Below are positions 15,666-25,827 of a DNA stretch of 64,000 nucleotides, in pieces. Under the pieces are notes generated by a model. It did no database searches. It was given only the letters and a program-made list of their open reading frames with translations, and was not told the DNA's origin. Source of the DNA: CAZBEL01 sp964628055 (GTDB taxonomy: Bacteria > Fidelibacterota > Marinisomatia > Marinisomatales > TCS56); NCBI GenBank assembly GCA_964628055.1, contig CAZVNL010000005.1:1-64000 (forward strand), given 5' to 3'. The position numbers and the translations under genes are program-made. The first letter of the stretch is position 1; every line of letters begins with the position of its first letter.

Positions 15666-17390
15666 ATGCCACCGGATTTTAACCCCCAGTTCCAAAAAAT
15701 TGGGGAAATACTAGTCCACCTGGGAAAAATCACCGAAAGTCAACTACAGGGCGCCTTGTCCCAACAAAAATCCACCCACGAGAAGTTAGGCGAAGTTCTT
15801 TTAAAACAGGGGTTTGTGGAAGAAGAGGACCTGGTAACGGTCTATTCTATGCAGTTGGGCTATAAGGTGGTAGGAGAGGAGGAGTTATACAACGCCGATC
15901 CTGAAGTGGTCAGCATGATTCCCGAGGATTTTGCCCGGCAGAATATGGTGCTGGCGTTAGGCAAGAGTAACACCACCCTGTTAGTGGCCATGGAAGACCC
16001 GGAGGATCTCATTGCCATCGATTCCCTTAAGCGGTTGACCAACTTGAGTCCCGATGTAGTCGTAGCGGGCCCCACCGTACTGCAAAAAGCCATGGACCGG
16101 ATTTACGGCAAAATTCGTCAAACAGGGGAGGTAAAAGAAGTCTTCGAGGGGATTCGGGTTATCTCCGGTGAAGAAGATGACCAGGAAGAAGTGGACCTGT
16201 CGCCCGAGAAGGTGTCGGCCGAAGAAGCGCCCATTGTCAAATTAGTGAATTTGATCCTCCAGGAAGCGATCAAAGAGAGGGCCACGGATATTCACATCGA
16301 ACCCCAGCACGACAAGGTCATGATTCGGATTCGTATCGACGGTGTCCTGCAAACCATCATGACGCCTCCCACTACGTCTTTGAGTGGGTTGGTAACGCGC
16401 ATAAAAATATTATCGAAGCTGAACATTGCCGAACGGCGTTTGCCTCAAGACGGACGTTTCACCATCAAGTCCATCAACCGGGAGATCGATGTGCGGGTTT
16501 CCGTCCTGCCGACGATTTATGGCGAAAAAATTGTCTTGCGTTTATTAGACAAATCCGGGTTTGGCTTTAATCTCCAGAGCCTGGGTTTCGAGGGTAGCAT
16601 GTACCGCATTTTCCGACGGGTGATCGCCCAGCCGTATGGGATGGTCATCGTCTCCGGCCCCACGGGAAGCGGTAAATCAACCACCCTCTACGCCTCCTTG
16701 AAAGAGATTAAGGGTGAAAGCACCAACATTACGACCGTGGAAGATCCAGTGGAATATCACTTAGATGGAATCAACCAGGTTCAGGTCCATGAAAGCATTG
16801 GATTGACCTTTTCATCATCCCTCCGTTCCATTTTACGACAGGACCCAGATGTGCTCCTCATTGGTGAAATTCGCGACGAGGAAACGGCTGATATTGCCGT
16901 AAAGTTTTCTCTTACCGGTCACCTTGTCTTTTCCACCGTGCATGCCAACGATGCTGCCTCTACCATTACCCGTTTACTGGATATTGGTGTAAAACCCTTT
17001 TTGGTAGGCTCCTGTTTGAATCTGGTCATGGCCCAACGGCTGGTAAGAACCATTTGTGAAAATTGTAAAGTTGAATACGAAGCTTCCGCCGAAGAATTGG
17101 ATCTCCTTTCCATCGACCTGGCCAGCATTAAGGGCCGGCCGTTGTATCACGGAAAGGGGTGTTCTCACTGTCGGAATACCGGTTATCATGGCCGGACGGG
17201 GATTTTTGAGTTGATTCCTATGTCTCGTTCCATCCGCGGACTCGTTTTTGACCAGGCCAACGAAGATGAAATCCGGCAACAGGCAATGAAAGATGGGATG
17301 CAATCCTTGCGGGAAAGCGGTATTAAGAAAGTGTTGGCTGGCATTACCACCGTCCACGAAGTATTGCGCTCAACAGTAGAAGACCTGTAA
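15666..17390 (+). CDS. pilB: Type IV pilus extension ATPase PilB
   Basis: 574 residues. An N-terminal MshEN/GspE-N domain (LGEVLLKQGFVEEEDL at about 38-55) is followed by the ATPase core. The core has RATDIHIEP at about 207, Walker A GPTGSGKSTT at 331-340, the Asp box TTVEDPVEY, Walker B LLIGEIRDEETADIA and the His box TGHLVFSTVHAND. A tetracysteine zinc site is formed by CENC and CSHC in the C-terminal part, typical of PilB/GspE and absent from PilT. It powers pilus polymerisation. Its stop overlaps the pilC start (TAATG). Confidence 0.96.
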   Translation: MPPDFNPQFQKIGEILVHLGKITESQLQGALSQQKSTHEKLGEVLLKQGFVEEEDLVTVYSMQLGYKVVGEEELYNADPEVVSMIPEDFARQNMVLALGKSNTTLLVAMEDPEDLIAIDSLKRLTNLSPDVVVAGPTVLQKAMDRIYGKIRQTGEVKEVFEGIRVISGEEDDQEEVDLSPEKVSAEEAPIVKLVNLILQEAIKERATDIHIEPQHDKVMIRIRIDGVLQTIMTPPTTSLSGLVTRIKILSKLNIAERRLPQDGRFTIKSINREIDVRVSVLPTIYGEKIVLRLLDKSGFGFNLQSLGFEGSMYRIFRRVIAQPYGMVIVSGPTGSGKSTTLYASLKEIKGESTNITTVEDPVEYHLDGINQVQVHESIGLTFSSSLRSILRQDPDVLLIGEIRDEETADIAVKFSLTGHLVFSTVHANDAASTITRLLDIGVKPFLVGSCLNLVMAQRLVRTICENCKVEYEASAEELDLLSIDLASIKGRPLYHGKGCSHCRNTGYHGRTGIFELIPMSRSIRGLVFDQANEDEIRQQAMKDGMQSLRESGIKKVLAGITTVHEVLRSTVEDL

Positions 17391-18637
17391 TGCCCCGCTA
17401 TACCTACTTAACTAAAGACGAAAGTGGCGCTCGCCGGGAAGGTGAAATCTCCGCCGATAGTCTCGATCTGGCCATGAAGAAGTTGGATACCAACGGCCAG
17501 GTGGTCATAAGTCTCAAGGAAGTCGATACCAGTTGGGAATTTTTAGGGCCGTTCATCGATGAAATAAATCTATCCATCGAGCGTTTTAAGGCCCGTATTC
17601 CGTTAAGCAATCTGGTTTTTTTCACCCGTCAATTGGCTACCATGTACTCGGCCGGTCTCACTCTGGAACGGGCGATTCAAGGTCTGGCCGCAGAAGAGAA
17701 ACACCCCCGATTCAAGAAGGTGCTCTTGGTCGTGGCCGATAACATTCGTAAGGGGCTATCTCTTTCAGAAGCTTTCAATCGGCATCCCGGGGTGTTTAGT
17801 GGCTTATATGTCGCTCTCACCAAAGCCGGTGAGGTTAGCGGGAACTTGAACGAAATCCTGGATCAACTGGCCACTTACTTAGAGAATTTGGATGACATCC
17901 GGCGTAAGGTTCGCTCGGCCCTGACCTATCCTGCGTTTATGTTTATTTTCCTGACGGCCATGATGTCGGCCATGTTTATGTGGATTATTCCCATGTTTTC
18001 CGACGTGTACTCTCAGCTCGGAGCCAGCCTCCCGGCAGCCACCCGGACGCTGGTGGGGATCAGTGAATGGGTCAGTCTGCACTTTGGCCAGATTATCGTA
18101 ATCTTACTCTTTTCTGTGGTGGGTCTCTGGTTAATATCCAAAACCCGGCGAGGGGGCTTCGTTATTGATTCCATTAAGTTGAAGCTTCCCGTCTTTGGGG
18201 CCCTCATTGATCAGTCCATATTAAATAAATTTGCCAAAACGCTGGGCATTCTGTTAGGGGCGGGCGTCCCGGTGATTGAATCGATGAACCTCATGAAGAG
18301 GATCGCCGCCAACCGGGTGTACGAAATGGCCATTGAGGACGCCACCGACTCCATCCGCGATGGCTTCAATATTTCTACGGCGCTCCGGAAGACGGAAGTC
18401 TTTCCTCCCATCATGCTCCAACTCTCCTCTACGGGCGAAGAGACTGGCGAATTGGACAGCCTATTGAACCATGCTGCCGATTATTACTACAAACAGGTCA
18501 ATGCGTTGGTGGAACGAATGACCACGCTCATCGAACCCCTGTTAATTCTCATGGTGGGCCTGGTGATCGCGGTGATGGTGATTGTGACTTACCTCCCCGT
18601 ATTTTACCTGGGTGCTGCCCTACAGTCGGGGTTGTGA
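17390..18637 (+). CDS. pilC: Type IV pilus inner-membrane platform protein PilC
   Basis: 415 residues with two repeated GspF domains (LVFFTRQLATMYSAGLTLERAI near 75 and KFAKTLGILLGAGVPVIESMNL near 285) and three membrane helices. This is the standard PilC/GspF architecture. The C-terminal signature YYYKQVNALVERMTTLIEPLLI is present. It couples PilB and PilT to the growing pilus base. Coding overlaps with both neighbours show tight coupling. Confidence 0.95.
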   Translation: MPRYTYLTKDESGARREGEISADSLDLAMKKLDTNGQVVISLKEVDTSWEFLGPFIDEINLSIERFKARIPLSNLVFFTRQLATMYSAGLTLERAIQGLAAEEKHPRFKKVLLVVADNIRKGLSLSEAFNRHPGVFSGLYVALTKAGEVSGNLNEILDQLATYLENLDDIRRKVRSALTYPAFMFIFLTAMMSAMFMWIIPMFSDVYSQLGASLPAATRTLVGISEWVSLHFGQIIVILLFSVVGLWLISKTRRGGFVIDSIKLKLPVFGALIDQSILNKFAKTLGILLGAGVPVIESMNLMKRIAANRVYEMAIEDATDSIRDGFNISTALRKTEVFPPIMLQLSSTGEETGELDSLLNHAADYYYKQVNALVERMTTLIEPLLILMVGLVIAVMVIVTYLPVFYLGAALQSGL

Positions 18638-19404
18638 TGGCCGTTATAACTTTCGTCGTCTTTTTCCTTTTCGGAACCATGGTGGGCAGCTTTTTCAATG
18701 TAGTGATCTACCGCCTGCCCCGAGGGGAATCTTTGATTACGCCCCGTTCCCGTTGCCCCCATTGCCAGACCCCGATTCCCTGGTATTGGAATATCCCCAT
18801 CCTTTCGTACGTGTTGTTGCGCGGCCGATGTTTCCAATGCTCCCAACCCATATCGCTTCAGTACCCCCTCATAGAGGTCATATACGGTTTGCTATGGGCC
18901 GGGACTTTTACGACCCTCCCCCTTCCGGAAGCGTTAGTAACCGCCCTCATGGGTTCCCTATTGTTTGCCATCGCTTGGTTGGATTACAGGCTTTTTCTCA
19001 TCCCCTTCAATCTCATCGCCGTTTGCAGTTTGGTGCTCCTCATTGCGGTGCTGTTTGGAATTATACCGGCAAAAGACGCACTTTGGGGAATATTGGTTGG
19101 GGTCGGGGTTCCCGTGAGCATCATGGGTTTGACTTACCTGTTCACCCACCGCCAGGGGATGGGCTGGGGGGATATACAGTTAGGGTTCATTTTGGGAATG
19201 TGGTTGGGACCGCTGCGAATGGCCCTCACCCTTTTCCTGGCTTCCTTCCTGGGTGTTCTCGTCTGGGTTCTTATTGCTCTGGTAAAAGGCTTTGATCGCA
19301 ACCGACCTTTACCTTTTGCCCCTTATCTAGTCGCTGGTGGCTTTGTGAGCTACTTTTTCGGCTACGTCTTCAATTACGCTACTGATACCCTCCTCATGAC
19401 CTAA
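18637..19404 (+). CDS. pilD: Prepilin peptidase / N-methyltransferase PilD
   Basis: About 255 residues with several membrane helices. The zinc-binding pairs CPHC (residues 40-43) and CFQC (65-68) mark the methyltransferase domain. The two catalytic aspartates of the GxGD-type peptidase are D116 (WLDYR) and D179 (GWGDIQLG). It cleaves and N-methylates the prepilin-like proteins encoded upstream. ATG at 18637 overlaps the pilC stop; a GTG at 18634 is also possible. Confidence 0.95.
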   Translation: MAVITFVVFFLFGTMVGSFFNVVIYRLPRGESLITPRSRCPHCQTPIPWYWNIPILSYVLLRGRCFQCSQPISLQYPLIEVIYGLLWAGTFTTLPLPEALVTALMGSLLFAIAWLDYRLFLIPFNLIAVCSLVLLIAVLFGIIPAKDALWGILVGVGVPVSIMGLTYLFTHRQGMGWGDIQLGFILGMWLGPLRMALTLFLASFLGVLVWVLIALVKGFDRNRPLPFAPYLVAGGFVSYFFGYVFNYATDTLLMT

Positions 19405-19422
19405 GTGAAAAAGGATCGTTTT

Positions 19423-22400
19423 ATGAATAAGGGAAGATGGCCTTATGGAATAAGCTTGTTAGCCACCATACTGATTACCATGGTTTTCGGGGCTGCCCGG
19501 CCTACCGTTTCGCTACAACATCGGGGGTTTACCGTGAAATCGGAAGGAGCCACTACCATTCTCTCCTTCGAAGCGCCAGAATATGGGATTGAGGAGGTAA
19601 ACCGTGCCAACGAGACTTACCAGCGGTTAATTGCGCCCCAGCAGGAGGGGACGGCTGTAGCAGCAGGTGAACCTGCGTTACCGTCTTTCACCACCTTCTA
19701 TGCCGTGGCCCCGGGCCAAACGTATCGGGCCGTTTTACACATTCTGGAAACGGAGATACATCAGGGAATGAAGATTGAGCCGTTTCAAACGCAGGCTTTT
19801 ACTGCGGAAGTTCGTCCCATGGAGAAAAAAGCCCGCCTTTACAAGTCCAATAAACAGTTTCCCCAGGAGGTGGTCCAAGTATCTGACCCCATGAGTTTTC
19901 GGGACTTGAGTGTTATCAGTGTGACCATCACCCCTTTCCGGTATCGGCCACGGACTGGGGAACTCACCATCATTAAAAAGGCCGAGATCGAACTGCTGCC
20001 CGAGGGGAACCGGGAGGCTGATTATCATCCCCCCAAACGTTCCCGTGCCTTCGAACCCCTTTACCGAGCCTTAGTGGTTAACTATGACAGCTTCATGAGC
20101 CTGTCTGACTATCAAAAACCATCCATCCTGTATATTCTCCCCAATAATGCTTCCAATATCCTGCCTACAATAAATATGCTTTTTGAGTGGCGCCACCGAT
20201 CCGGATTCGTGGTGAACTATGTCTCTACGGGAACAATTGGGAACACAACCACCGCCATTAAAAACTATATCTTGAACGCCTACACCACCTGGGCCAATCC
20301 TCCGGAGTTCGTGGCCTTGGTGGGAGATGCCTCAGGGAGTTATTCCATCCCCACGTATCATGAGACCTGGAGTTCCTATAACGGTGAGGGAGATCATCCC
20401 TACTCCCTGTTGGTCGGGAATGACATTCTCCCGGAGGTATTTTTAGGCCGCCTTTCGTTTAGTTCCCTCACGGAACTGGCCACCATTGTGAATAAAACGG
20501 TTCAGTACGAGTCCAATCCCTATATGGCGGAAGATTGGTTTATGCGGGCTTGCATGGTGGGGGATCCCACCCCGACTGGTATTTCGGCGATCATCACCAA
20601 GGAATACATTCGCGAATTAATGGAATCGTACGGGTACGCCGATGTTCGCACCGTGTACAACGATCCTTTTCCGTCCCAAATGTCGGCCAACTTGAATGAC
20701 GGCGTTTCCTTTTTTAACTACCGGGGTTATTACGGGGTCAGCGGTTTTGGATCGGGGAATGTTAATGGGTTAACGAATGGTTTCAAATTGACCGTTGCAA
20801 CGGTCATTACTTGTGGGACCGGTTCATTCGCCTCGGGGACGGCGTTGAGTGAGAGTTTTATCCGCGCCGGGAGCCCCACTCAGCCGAAGGGGGCGGTGGC
20901 CGCCGTGGGCACAGCAACCCTGGGAACCCACACCATGTTTAACAATGCCGTGGACATGGGGTTCTATTACGGTGTGTTTGCCGAGGGAATCGAGACCGCC
21001 AGTGCCGCCTTGGCGCGGGGAAAGTTGAATCTGTATTTGAATTACCCCACCAATCCCAACAATGACGTCAATATTTTCAGTCACTGGAATAATTTAATGG
21101 GCGATCCCGCTTTACGCATGTGGACCGAGTTCCCAAAAGTGCTTTTAGCAGCCTATAATACCTCCATTGACCAGGGAACTAACTTTATTGATATCGCCGT
21201 GGCCGATATCAATAATAACCCTATTCCAGAAGCCTTTGTTACCCTATTAATGGGGACGGACATTATCTTCGAATCGGGTTGGACCGATGAACAGGGCCTG
21301 GTGACGATCCCCATTACCACCACCAGCCCCGGACAAATTAAACTTACGATTACCAAGAAGAACTACAAGCCGTATCAGGGCACGATCCAGTTAACCGACG
21401 TCCCGGTAAGCGTTAATGTAACCGATTATTTCACCGTCAATGATGATTCCCTGGGCCAATCCCTTGGCAATGGCAATGGGGATGTTAATGGCGGGGAAAC
21501 CATCGAACTATTTGTACCCCTGCGTAACTACGGCGTTCAGGATGGAACCGGTATTGCGGCCACGCTTTCCTCGACGAATCCCCAGGTGAATTTGCTGAGT
21601 GATTACGTCTACTACGGGGATTTACCGGCCGATTCCACTGTGATTCCGGCTCAGGCCTTCGTTTTCTCTGTGGGAATGGGGCTGCCGGATGATACCGACC
21701 TGGGATTAAGTCTGCAAATAACTGACGATAGCAGCCACACCTGGGAAGGGCGCTTGTTCCTGGCGTTAGAAGGGGCTTTATTGAATGCCGGGACAGTATC
21801 GATTTATGATAATGGGGATGGGGTGTTGTCCCCTGATGAAACGGCCGATATCGAGATATTGATTAGTAACGGTGGTAGCACTATTGCCAATAATGTTACG
21901 GGAACTTTGGACGTAGCCCATCCGGGAATCGACGTGGTGGATGGTGAAGGAACCTGGGGGAACTTACCCCCCGGCCAAATGTCCTCTAATACGGTGGATC
22001 GCTTCACCCTCACCGCCAGTGATGAAATTATTCCCGGTACCAGCGTGGCCCTTATTTTGCATCTTACCACCGGTAACGGCTATTCCTTGAATGCGGTTCT
22101 CCCCCTGCAGATCGGGATTGCCGGGGTGGGTGATCCCTTAGGTCCCGATGCCCATGGATACTATATCTATGACAGTGGGGATCAGATCTATTCCGCCGCA
22201 CCCTACTATAACTGGATTGAGATTGATACTCGTTACGGTGGCGCCGGGACGCAATTACCCCTCACCGACTCGGGCGATGACCACGACGATGTGACCACCA
22301 TGACCCTCCCGTTTACTTTCCGCATGTACGGGGTTGCCTACGATCAAATCAGTATTTGTAGTAACGGCTGGATTTCCATGGGAGCCACTTCCATGGCTTC

Positions 22401-23025
22401 TTTCCGGAATTATCAAATACCCGGGCCTGGTGGGCCTTCCCCCATGATTGCTGCCTTTTGGGACGACTTAACCACCACCAACGGCGGGCGAGTGTATTCC
22501 TGGTATGACCCTAATACTTTTCAGCTTGTCATTGAGTGGTCGCGAATGCGCACCTTCCAGAATAATAGCCTGGAGACCTTTCAAGTCATCCTAAGAGATC
22601 CACAACATTATTACACTCCTACGGGAGACGGCGAAATCGTAATCCAGTACAAGACCTTTAATAACACAACCTCCGGCAGTTACGGCTGGGGCCAGATTCA
22701 CGGGAGCTATTCTACCGTCGGCATCGAGGATCATACCGAAACGGTGGGTTTGGAATACACTTTCAATAACCAGTATCCACCCCAGGCCATGCCGTTAGGG
22801 AACGAGACGGCCTTGCTCATCACCACCAGGGGAGCGGACATTCGTATGCGCGGAGATGTGAACCAGGATGATCGGCTGGACATCTTTGATGTGTTAATGT
22901 TAGTGGACTACATCCTGGATGAGAATACGTCTAACTTGAATCCATATTTAGCCGATATTAATCAAGACAGCATCGTCAATATTCTGGATATGATCGGGAT
23001 CGTGCAGTTGATTATGAATTATTAG
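19423..23025 (+). CDS. C25 (gingipain-like) peptidase homologue with C-terminal dockerin
   Basis: About 1200 residues. A signal peptide (1-25) and a propeptide-like region precede the C25 catalytic fold (about 230-560), recognised from LVGDASGSYSIPTY, DILPEVFLGRLS and CGTGSFASGTALSESFIRAG. The catalytic Cys is C464. The usual His motif NYxGHG reads NYRGYYG, with Tyr at residue 436, so activity is doubtful. CARDB/Ig-like regions and an SNGWIS-containing domain shared with the protein at 34217 follow. The C-terminus (about 1140 on) has two dockerin calcium loops, DVNQDDRLDIFD and DINQDSIVNILD. ATG 19423 has AAGGA upstream; GTG 19405 is an alternative. It starts 18 bases after pilD. Confidence 0.87.
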   Translation: MNKGRWPYGISLLATILITMVFGAARPTVSLQHRGFTVKSEGATTILSFEAPEYGIEEVNRANETYQRLIAPQQEGTAVAAGEPALPSFTTFYAVAPGQTYRAVLHILETEIHQGMKIEPFQTQAFTAEVRPMEKKARLYKSNKQFPQEVVQVSDPMSFRDLSVISVTITPFRYRPRTGELTIIKKAEIELLPEGNREADYHPPKRSRAFEPLYRALVVNYDSFMSLSDYQKPSILYILPNNASNILPTINMLFEWRHRSGFVVNYVSTGTIGNTTTAIKNYILNAYTTWANPPEFVALVGDASGSYSIPTYHETWSSYNGEGDHPYSLLVGNDILPEVFLGRLSFSSLTELATIVNKTVQYESNPYMAEDWFMRACMVGDPTPTGISAIITKEYIRELMESYGYADVRTVYNDPFPSQMSANLNDGVSFFNYRGYYGVSGFGSGNVNGLTNGFKLTVATVITCGTGSFASGTALSESFIRAGSPTQPKGAVAAVGTATLGTHTMFNNAVDMGFYYGVFAEGIETASAALARGKLNLYLNYPTNPNNDVNIFSHWNNLMGDPALRMWTEFPKVLLAAYNTSIDQGTNFIDIAVADINNNPIPEAFVTLLMGTDIIFESGWTDEQGLVTIPITTTSPGQIKLTITKKNYKPYQGTIQLTDVPVSVNVTDYFTVNDDSLGQSLGNGNGDVNGGETIELFVPLRNYGVQDGTGIAATLSSTNPQVNLLSDYVYYGDLPADSTVIPAQAFVFSVGMGLPDDTDLGLSLQITDDSSHTWEGRLFLALEGALLNAGTVSIYDNGDGVLSPDETADIEILISNGGSTIANNVTGTLDVAHPGIDVVDGEGTWGNLPPGQMSSNTVDRFTLTASDEIIPGTSVALILHLTTGNGYSLNAVLPLQIGIAGVGDPLGPDAHGYYIYDSGDQIYSAAPYYNWIEIDTRYGGAGTQLPLTDSGDDHDDVTTMTLPFTFRMYGVAYDQISICSNGWISMGATSMASFRNYQIPGPGGPSPMIAAFWDDLTTTNGGRVYSWYDPNTFQLVIEWSRMRTFQNNSLETFQVILRDPQHYYTPTGDGEIVIQYKTFNNTTSGSYGWGQIHGSYSTVGIEDHTETVGLEYTFNNQYPPQAMPLGNETALLITTRGADIRMRGDVNQDDRLDIFDVLMLVDYILDENTSNLNPYLADINQDSIVNILDMIGIVQLIMNY

Positions 23026-23062
23026 CCGCGCCCTGCCCGCATTATTGACACCCCGTTAATTC

Positions 23063-24244
23063 ATGTCCCTGGCACCCCTCGTCTTCCTGGCGTTAATCGT
23101 AAGCGTTTTACTGGCTTTTGGGATTGCGGAAGCTCTCATTCACCGGCGTGTATTGCGGGCAATCCCTCTGCGCATTCACGTGAACGGTACCCGGGGAAAG
23201 TCCAGCGTCACCCGTTTAATCGCGGCCGGTCTACGGGCCGGAGGGCTACGAACCTTTGCTAAAACCACCGGTACCGCTCCCCGTGTGATTAGTGCTGACG
23301 GAAAGGACCACGTTATTCACCGGTTACGCTCAGCCTCCATTGGTGAACAGGTACGCCTCCTGCGCTATTTTGCCGGGGAAAAACCCGACGCGGTGGTGAT
23401 GGAATGCATGGCCGTGCAACCCCAGTACCAGTGGATCTCGGAACAAGAAATGATCCGGGCTCATATCGGTGTCATCACCAATGTTCGTCCCGACCATCTG
23501 GAAGTGATGGGTCCCACGTTGGAGGACGTGGCCCGGTCATTGGGGAATACAATCCCCTTCCAGGGGACCCTGGTAACGACCCAGGAAGATCAGCAACCGG
23601 TTTTGAAAGCGATTGCTCGGAAGCGAAAAACGCAGGTTATCATCGCTGACGAAGAGGCTGTTTCTGAAGAGGAATTGCACTCTTTTACCTACCTGGAGCA
23701 TGCCCAGAATGTGGCCTTATCCCTGGCCGTGTGTGAAGCAGCTGGGGTTACCCGGGAAGTGGCTCTGGAGGGGATGCGCCAGGTAAAGCCCGACCTGGGG
23801 GCCCTCGTCGCCCGGGACATTGACCTGGGGAATGGCCCCTTGTTGTTTGTAAATGGCATGGCTGCCAACGATCCTATATCCACCCTCCATATTTGGAATT
23901 TTGTCGCCCAACGGTATCCTTACGGGGGGGGCACCTGTGTATTTCTAAATACGCGCGAAGATCGGCCCAACCGGACCAGGCAATTGGCGCAACTCGTCTT
24001 CCAGACCCTCAAACCAAATCATTTGGTTATTCGTGGTGACAAGGTGTCGGGGATCATAAAACAGCAAAAGAAACATGCCCCCGAGGTTGATGTTACCATT
24101 GTTCCCATGGACAAACCCCTGGCGAACCTCATGGCTATTTTCCGCCAATTGCCCCAGGAAACTCTTCTGTTTGCTATGGGGAATCAAGTGGGTTTTGGCC
24201 AAACCGTTGTCGACCGGCTCATGGAGTACCAACTCCATGGTTGA
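23063..24244 (+). CDS. pgsB: Poly-gamma-glutamate synthase PgsB/CapB
   Basis: 393 residues of the amide-ligase family related to Mur ligases. An N-terminal membrane helix is followed by the ATP-binding GTRGKSSVTRLIAAGL (residues 42-57, Lys46). MECMAVQPQYQW and GVITNVRPDHLEVMG are the PgsB/CapB signatures. It polymerises glutamate through the gamma-carboxyl group at the inner membrane, together with PgsC. Length matches Bacillus PgsB (393). It is the first of six genes that all overlap one another. Confidence 0.94.
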   Translation: MSLAPLVFLALIVSVLLAFGIAEALIHRRVLRAIPLRIHVNGTRGKSSVTRLIAAGLRAGGLRTFAKTTGTAPRVISADGKDHVIHRLRSASIGEQVRLLRYFAGEKPDAVVMECMAVQPQYQWISEQEMIRAHIGVITNVRPDHLEVMGPTLEDVARSLGNTIPFQGTLVTTQEDQQPVLKAIARKRKTQVIIADEEAVSEEELHSFTYLEHAQNVALSLAVCEAAGVTREVALEGMRQVKPDLGALVARDIDLGNGPLLFVNGMAANDPISTLHIWNFVAQRYPYGGGTCVFLNTREDRPNRTRQLAQLVFQTLKPNHLVIRGDKVSGIIKQQKKHAPEVDVTIVPMDKPLANLMAIFRQLPQETLLFAMGNQVGFGQTVVDRLMEYQLHG

Positions 24245-24680
24245 GATTACTGTTGGATTAGGGATTGCTCTGAGCCTGGTTCTTTCAGAGACCCTGGGAG
24301 TGACGGCGGGGGGCATTATCGTACCCGGTTATATCGCCCTGTATCTACACCAGCCTTTTCAGGTGTTAATCACATTTCTTGCCGCCGTCTTGGTATTTCT
24401 CGTGGTTCGTTTCCTCAGCCGGTTCATGTTTATTTACGGTAAACGTCGCCTGGTTCTTACGCTTCTGCTGGGGTTCATGGTGGGGTATGTTTCCCGTAAT
24501 CTACTCTTTTCACCTTTAGAGAATTATTCTTTTGCTGTTATCGGGAATATTATCCCTGGTCTGATCGCCAGTTGGATGGACCGCCAGGGGGTCCTGCGGA
24601 CGCTATCGGTGGTTTTAATTACCGCTGCGCTGGTAAAATTGATCGTCATGGTTTTTTCTGGGGGTGTGCTTAATGTTTAA
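24237..24680 (+). CDS. pgsC: Poly-gamma-glutamate biosynthesis protein PgsC/CapC
   Basis: 147 residues, almost wholly hydrophobic with about five helices. It begins MVEITVGLGIALSLVLSETL and contains GVTAGGIIVPGYIALYL, the conserved PgsC signature. PgsC is the membrane partner of PgsB. The ATG lies 8 bases inside pgsB. A longer in-frame reading begins far inside pgsB, but that segment is not membrane-like and is not part of the protein. The length agrees with Bacillus PgsC (149). Confidence 0.93.
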   Translation: MVEITVGLGIALSLVLSETLGVTAGGIIVPGYIALYLHQPFQVLITFLAAVLVFLVVRFLSRFMFIYGKRRLVLTLLLGFMVGYVSRNLLFSPLENYSFAVIGNIIPGLIASWMDRQGVLRTLSVVLITAALVKLIVMVFSGGVLNV

Positions 24681-25827
24681 TAAACCTCCCGATGGTCCTT
24701 TTATCCCCGTTATTCAGAAAACAGCGACGCTGGTTATCATGGCGGTAGTGGCTGTTGTTTGTTTTGGGATTGCCTATCTCAGCCGGGTAGAGTTGGTTTC
24801 GCCCAGTTATGCTTTAAAGGTGCAAGCCGCTGAACGAATGGCGGACGCCATGGCTTTCCTCAAGGCTGAACGCATGGAAAAGGGTATTTTTATCGATTTA
24901 GAGAATGATCCCAATGAGACCGGGCTGGTGGGACAGCAGTTCAGCCTGATTACGACGGATGAAGGGGATTTGGATGCCAAACTTACTACGTTAGACCCTA
25001 ATTTCGCCGCGGCAATGGTGGAAATTCTCCTCTCCGCTAGTTTGCAAGAGGGCGATACTGTCGCCGTTTTAATGACCGGTTCCATGCCCGGGGCGAATAT
25101 GGCCATGCTCATCGCGTGTGACGTATTAGAGATTACGCCGGTTCCCATCACTTCGGTAGGGGCTTCCCAATGGGGGGCGAATTATCCCGACTTTACTTGG
25201 TTGGATATAGAAGCCGCCTTGTACGAACAAAACTTTATTTCGCACCGTTCCGTGGCCGCATCCCTGGGAGGGCGGAACGATTTAGGGCGGCTCCTGAGCC
25301 CTAAAGGACGTCAGATCATTTTGAATAATATCCAATCTCGTGGCCTGCCCGTCATTCGGAATTCCAACCTGGAGGCCAATATTGCCGAACGCATGCACTA
25401 TTTCGAACAGACCTTGCCTCTTGATCGCTATGATGCCTGCATTAACATTGGGGGTGGGGTAGCCGCTCTTGGAACCGGGTTCAACCACCGCCTTCTACCC
25501 CCCGGGGTAGTCTATCGAGCTGACTTCGAAACTCTGGCGAATGGTGGGGGGATTGAAGGCGTTGTGGTTAAATTCGCCCGGTTAAATATCCCCGTTATCC
25601 ACATCCTTAACATACAGGCCTTAACGGAAAACCTGGGGATGCCGTTTGCCCCCATACCGCTTCCGGAGATCGGATCAGGCTCTCTGTACGCAGAAGAGCG
25701 TTTCAATCTCTTAATAGCCGCAATTTGTTTGGTTATCGTAGGGGGCCTGGTCTTCGGCGTGGGGTATTACAGTCATCGTCAAATCAAAAAACGGATGTTA
25801 GAACATGAACCGGATAGTATCCTTTAA
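24673..25827 (+). CDS. pgsW: Poly-gamma-glutamate system protein PgsW
   Basis: About 384 residues with one N-terminal and one C-terminal membrane helix and a large extracytoplasmic domain between. Segments such as VAVLMTGSMPGANMAMLIAC, ITSVGASQWGANYPDFTW and INIGGGVAALGTG fit the PgsW family found beside pgsB and pgsC in bacteria that lack PgsA/CapA. Its reaction is not established; it is assumed to act with PgsBC in polymer synthesis or release. It starts inside pgsC (ATG 24673, or GTG 24664) and overlaps the next gene by 23 bases. Confidence 0.88.
   Translation: MFNKPPDGPFIPVIQKTATLVIMAVVAVVCFGIAYLSRVELVSPSYALKVQAAERMADAMAFLKAERMEKGIFIDLENDPNETGLVGQQFSLITTDEGDLDAKLTTLDPNFAAAMVEILLSASLQEGDTVAVLMTGSMPGANMAMLIACDVLEITPVPITSVGASQWGANYPDFTWLDIEAALYEQNFISHRSVAASLGGRNDLGRLLSPKGRQIILNNIQSRGLPVIRNSNLEANIAERMHYFEQTLPLDRYDACINIGGGVAALGTGFNHRLLPPGVVYRADFETLANGGGIEGVVVKFARLNIPVIHILNIQALTENLGMPFAPIPLPEIGSGSLYAEERFNLLIAAICLVIVGGLVFGVGYYSHRQIKKRMLEHEPDSIL

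Noticed and set aside
18612..19295. 227-codon frame overlapping pilD in another frame
   Set aside because: The translation is proline- and histidine-rich with no recognisable domain, while pilD in the other frame has all its zinc and aspartate motifs.
23045..23050. TTGACA resembling a -35 promoter element before pgsB
   Set aside because: It is only 12 bases from the start codon, so any matching -10 would lie inside the gene.
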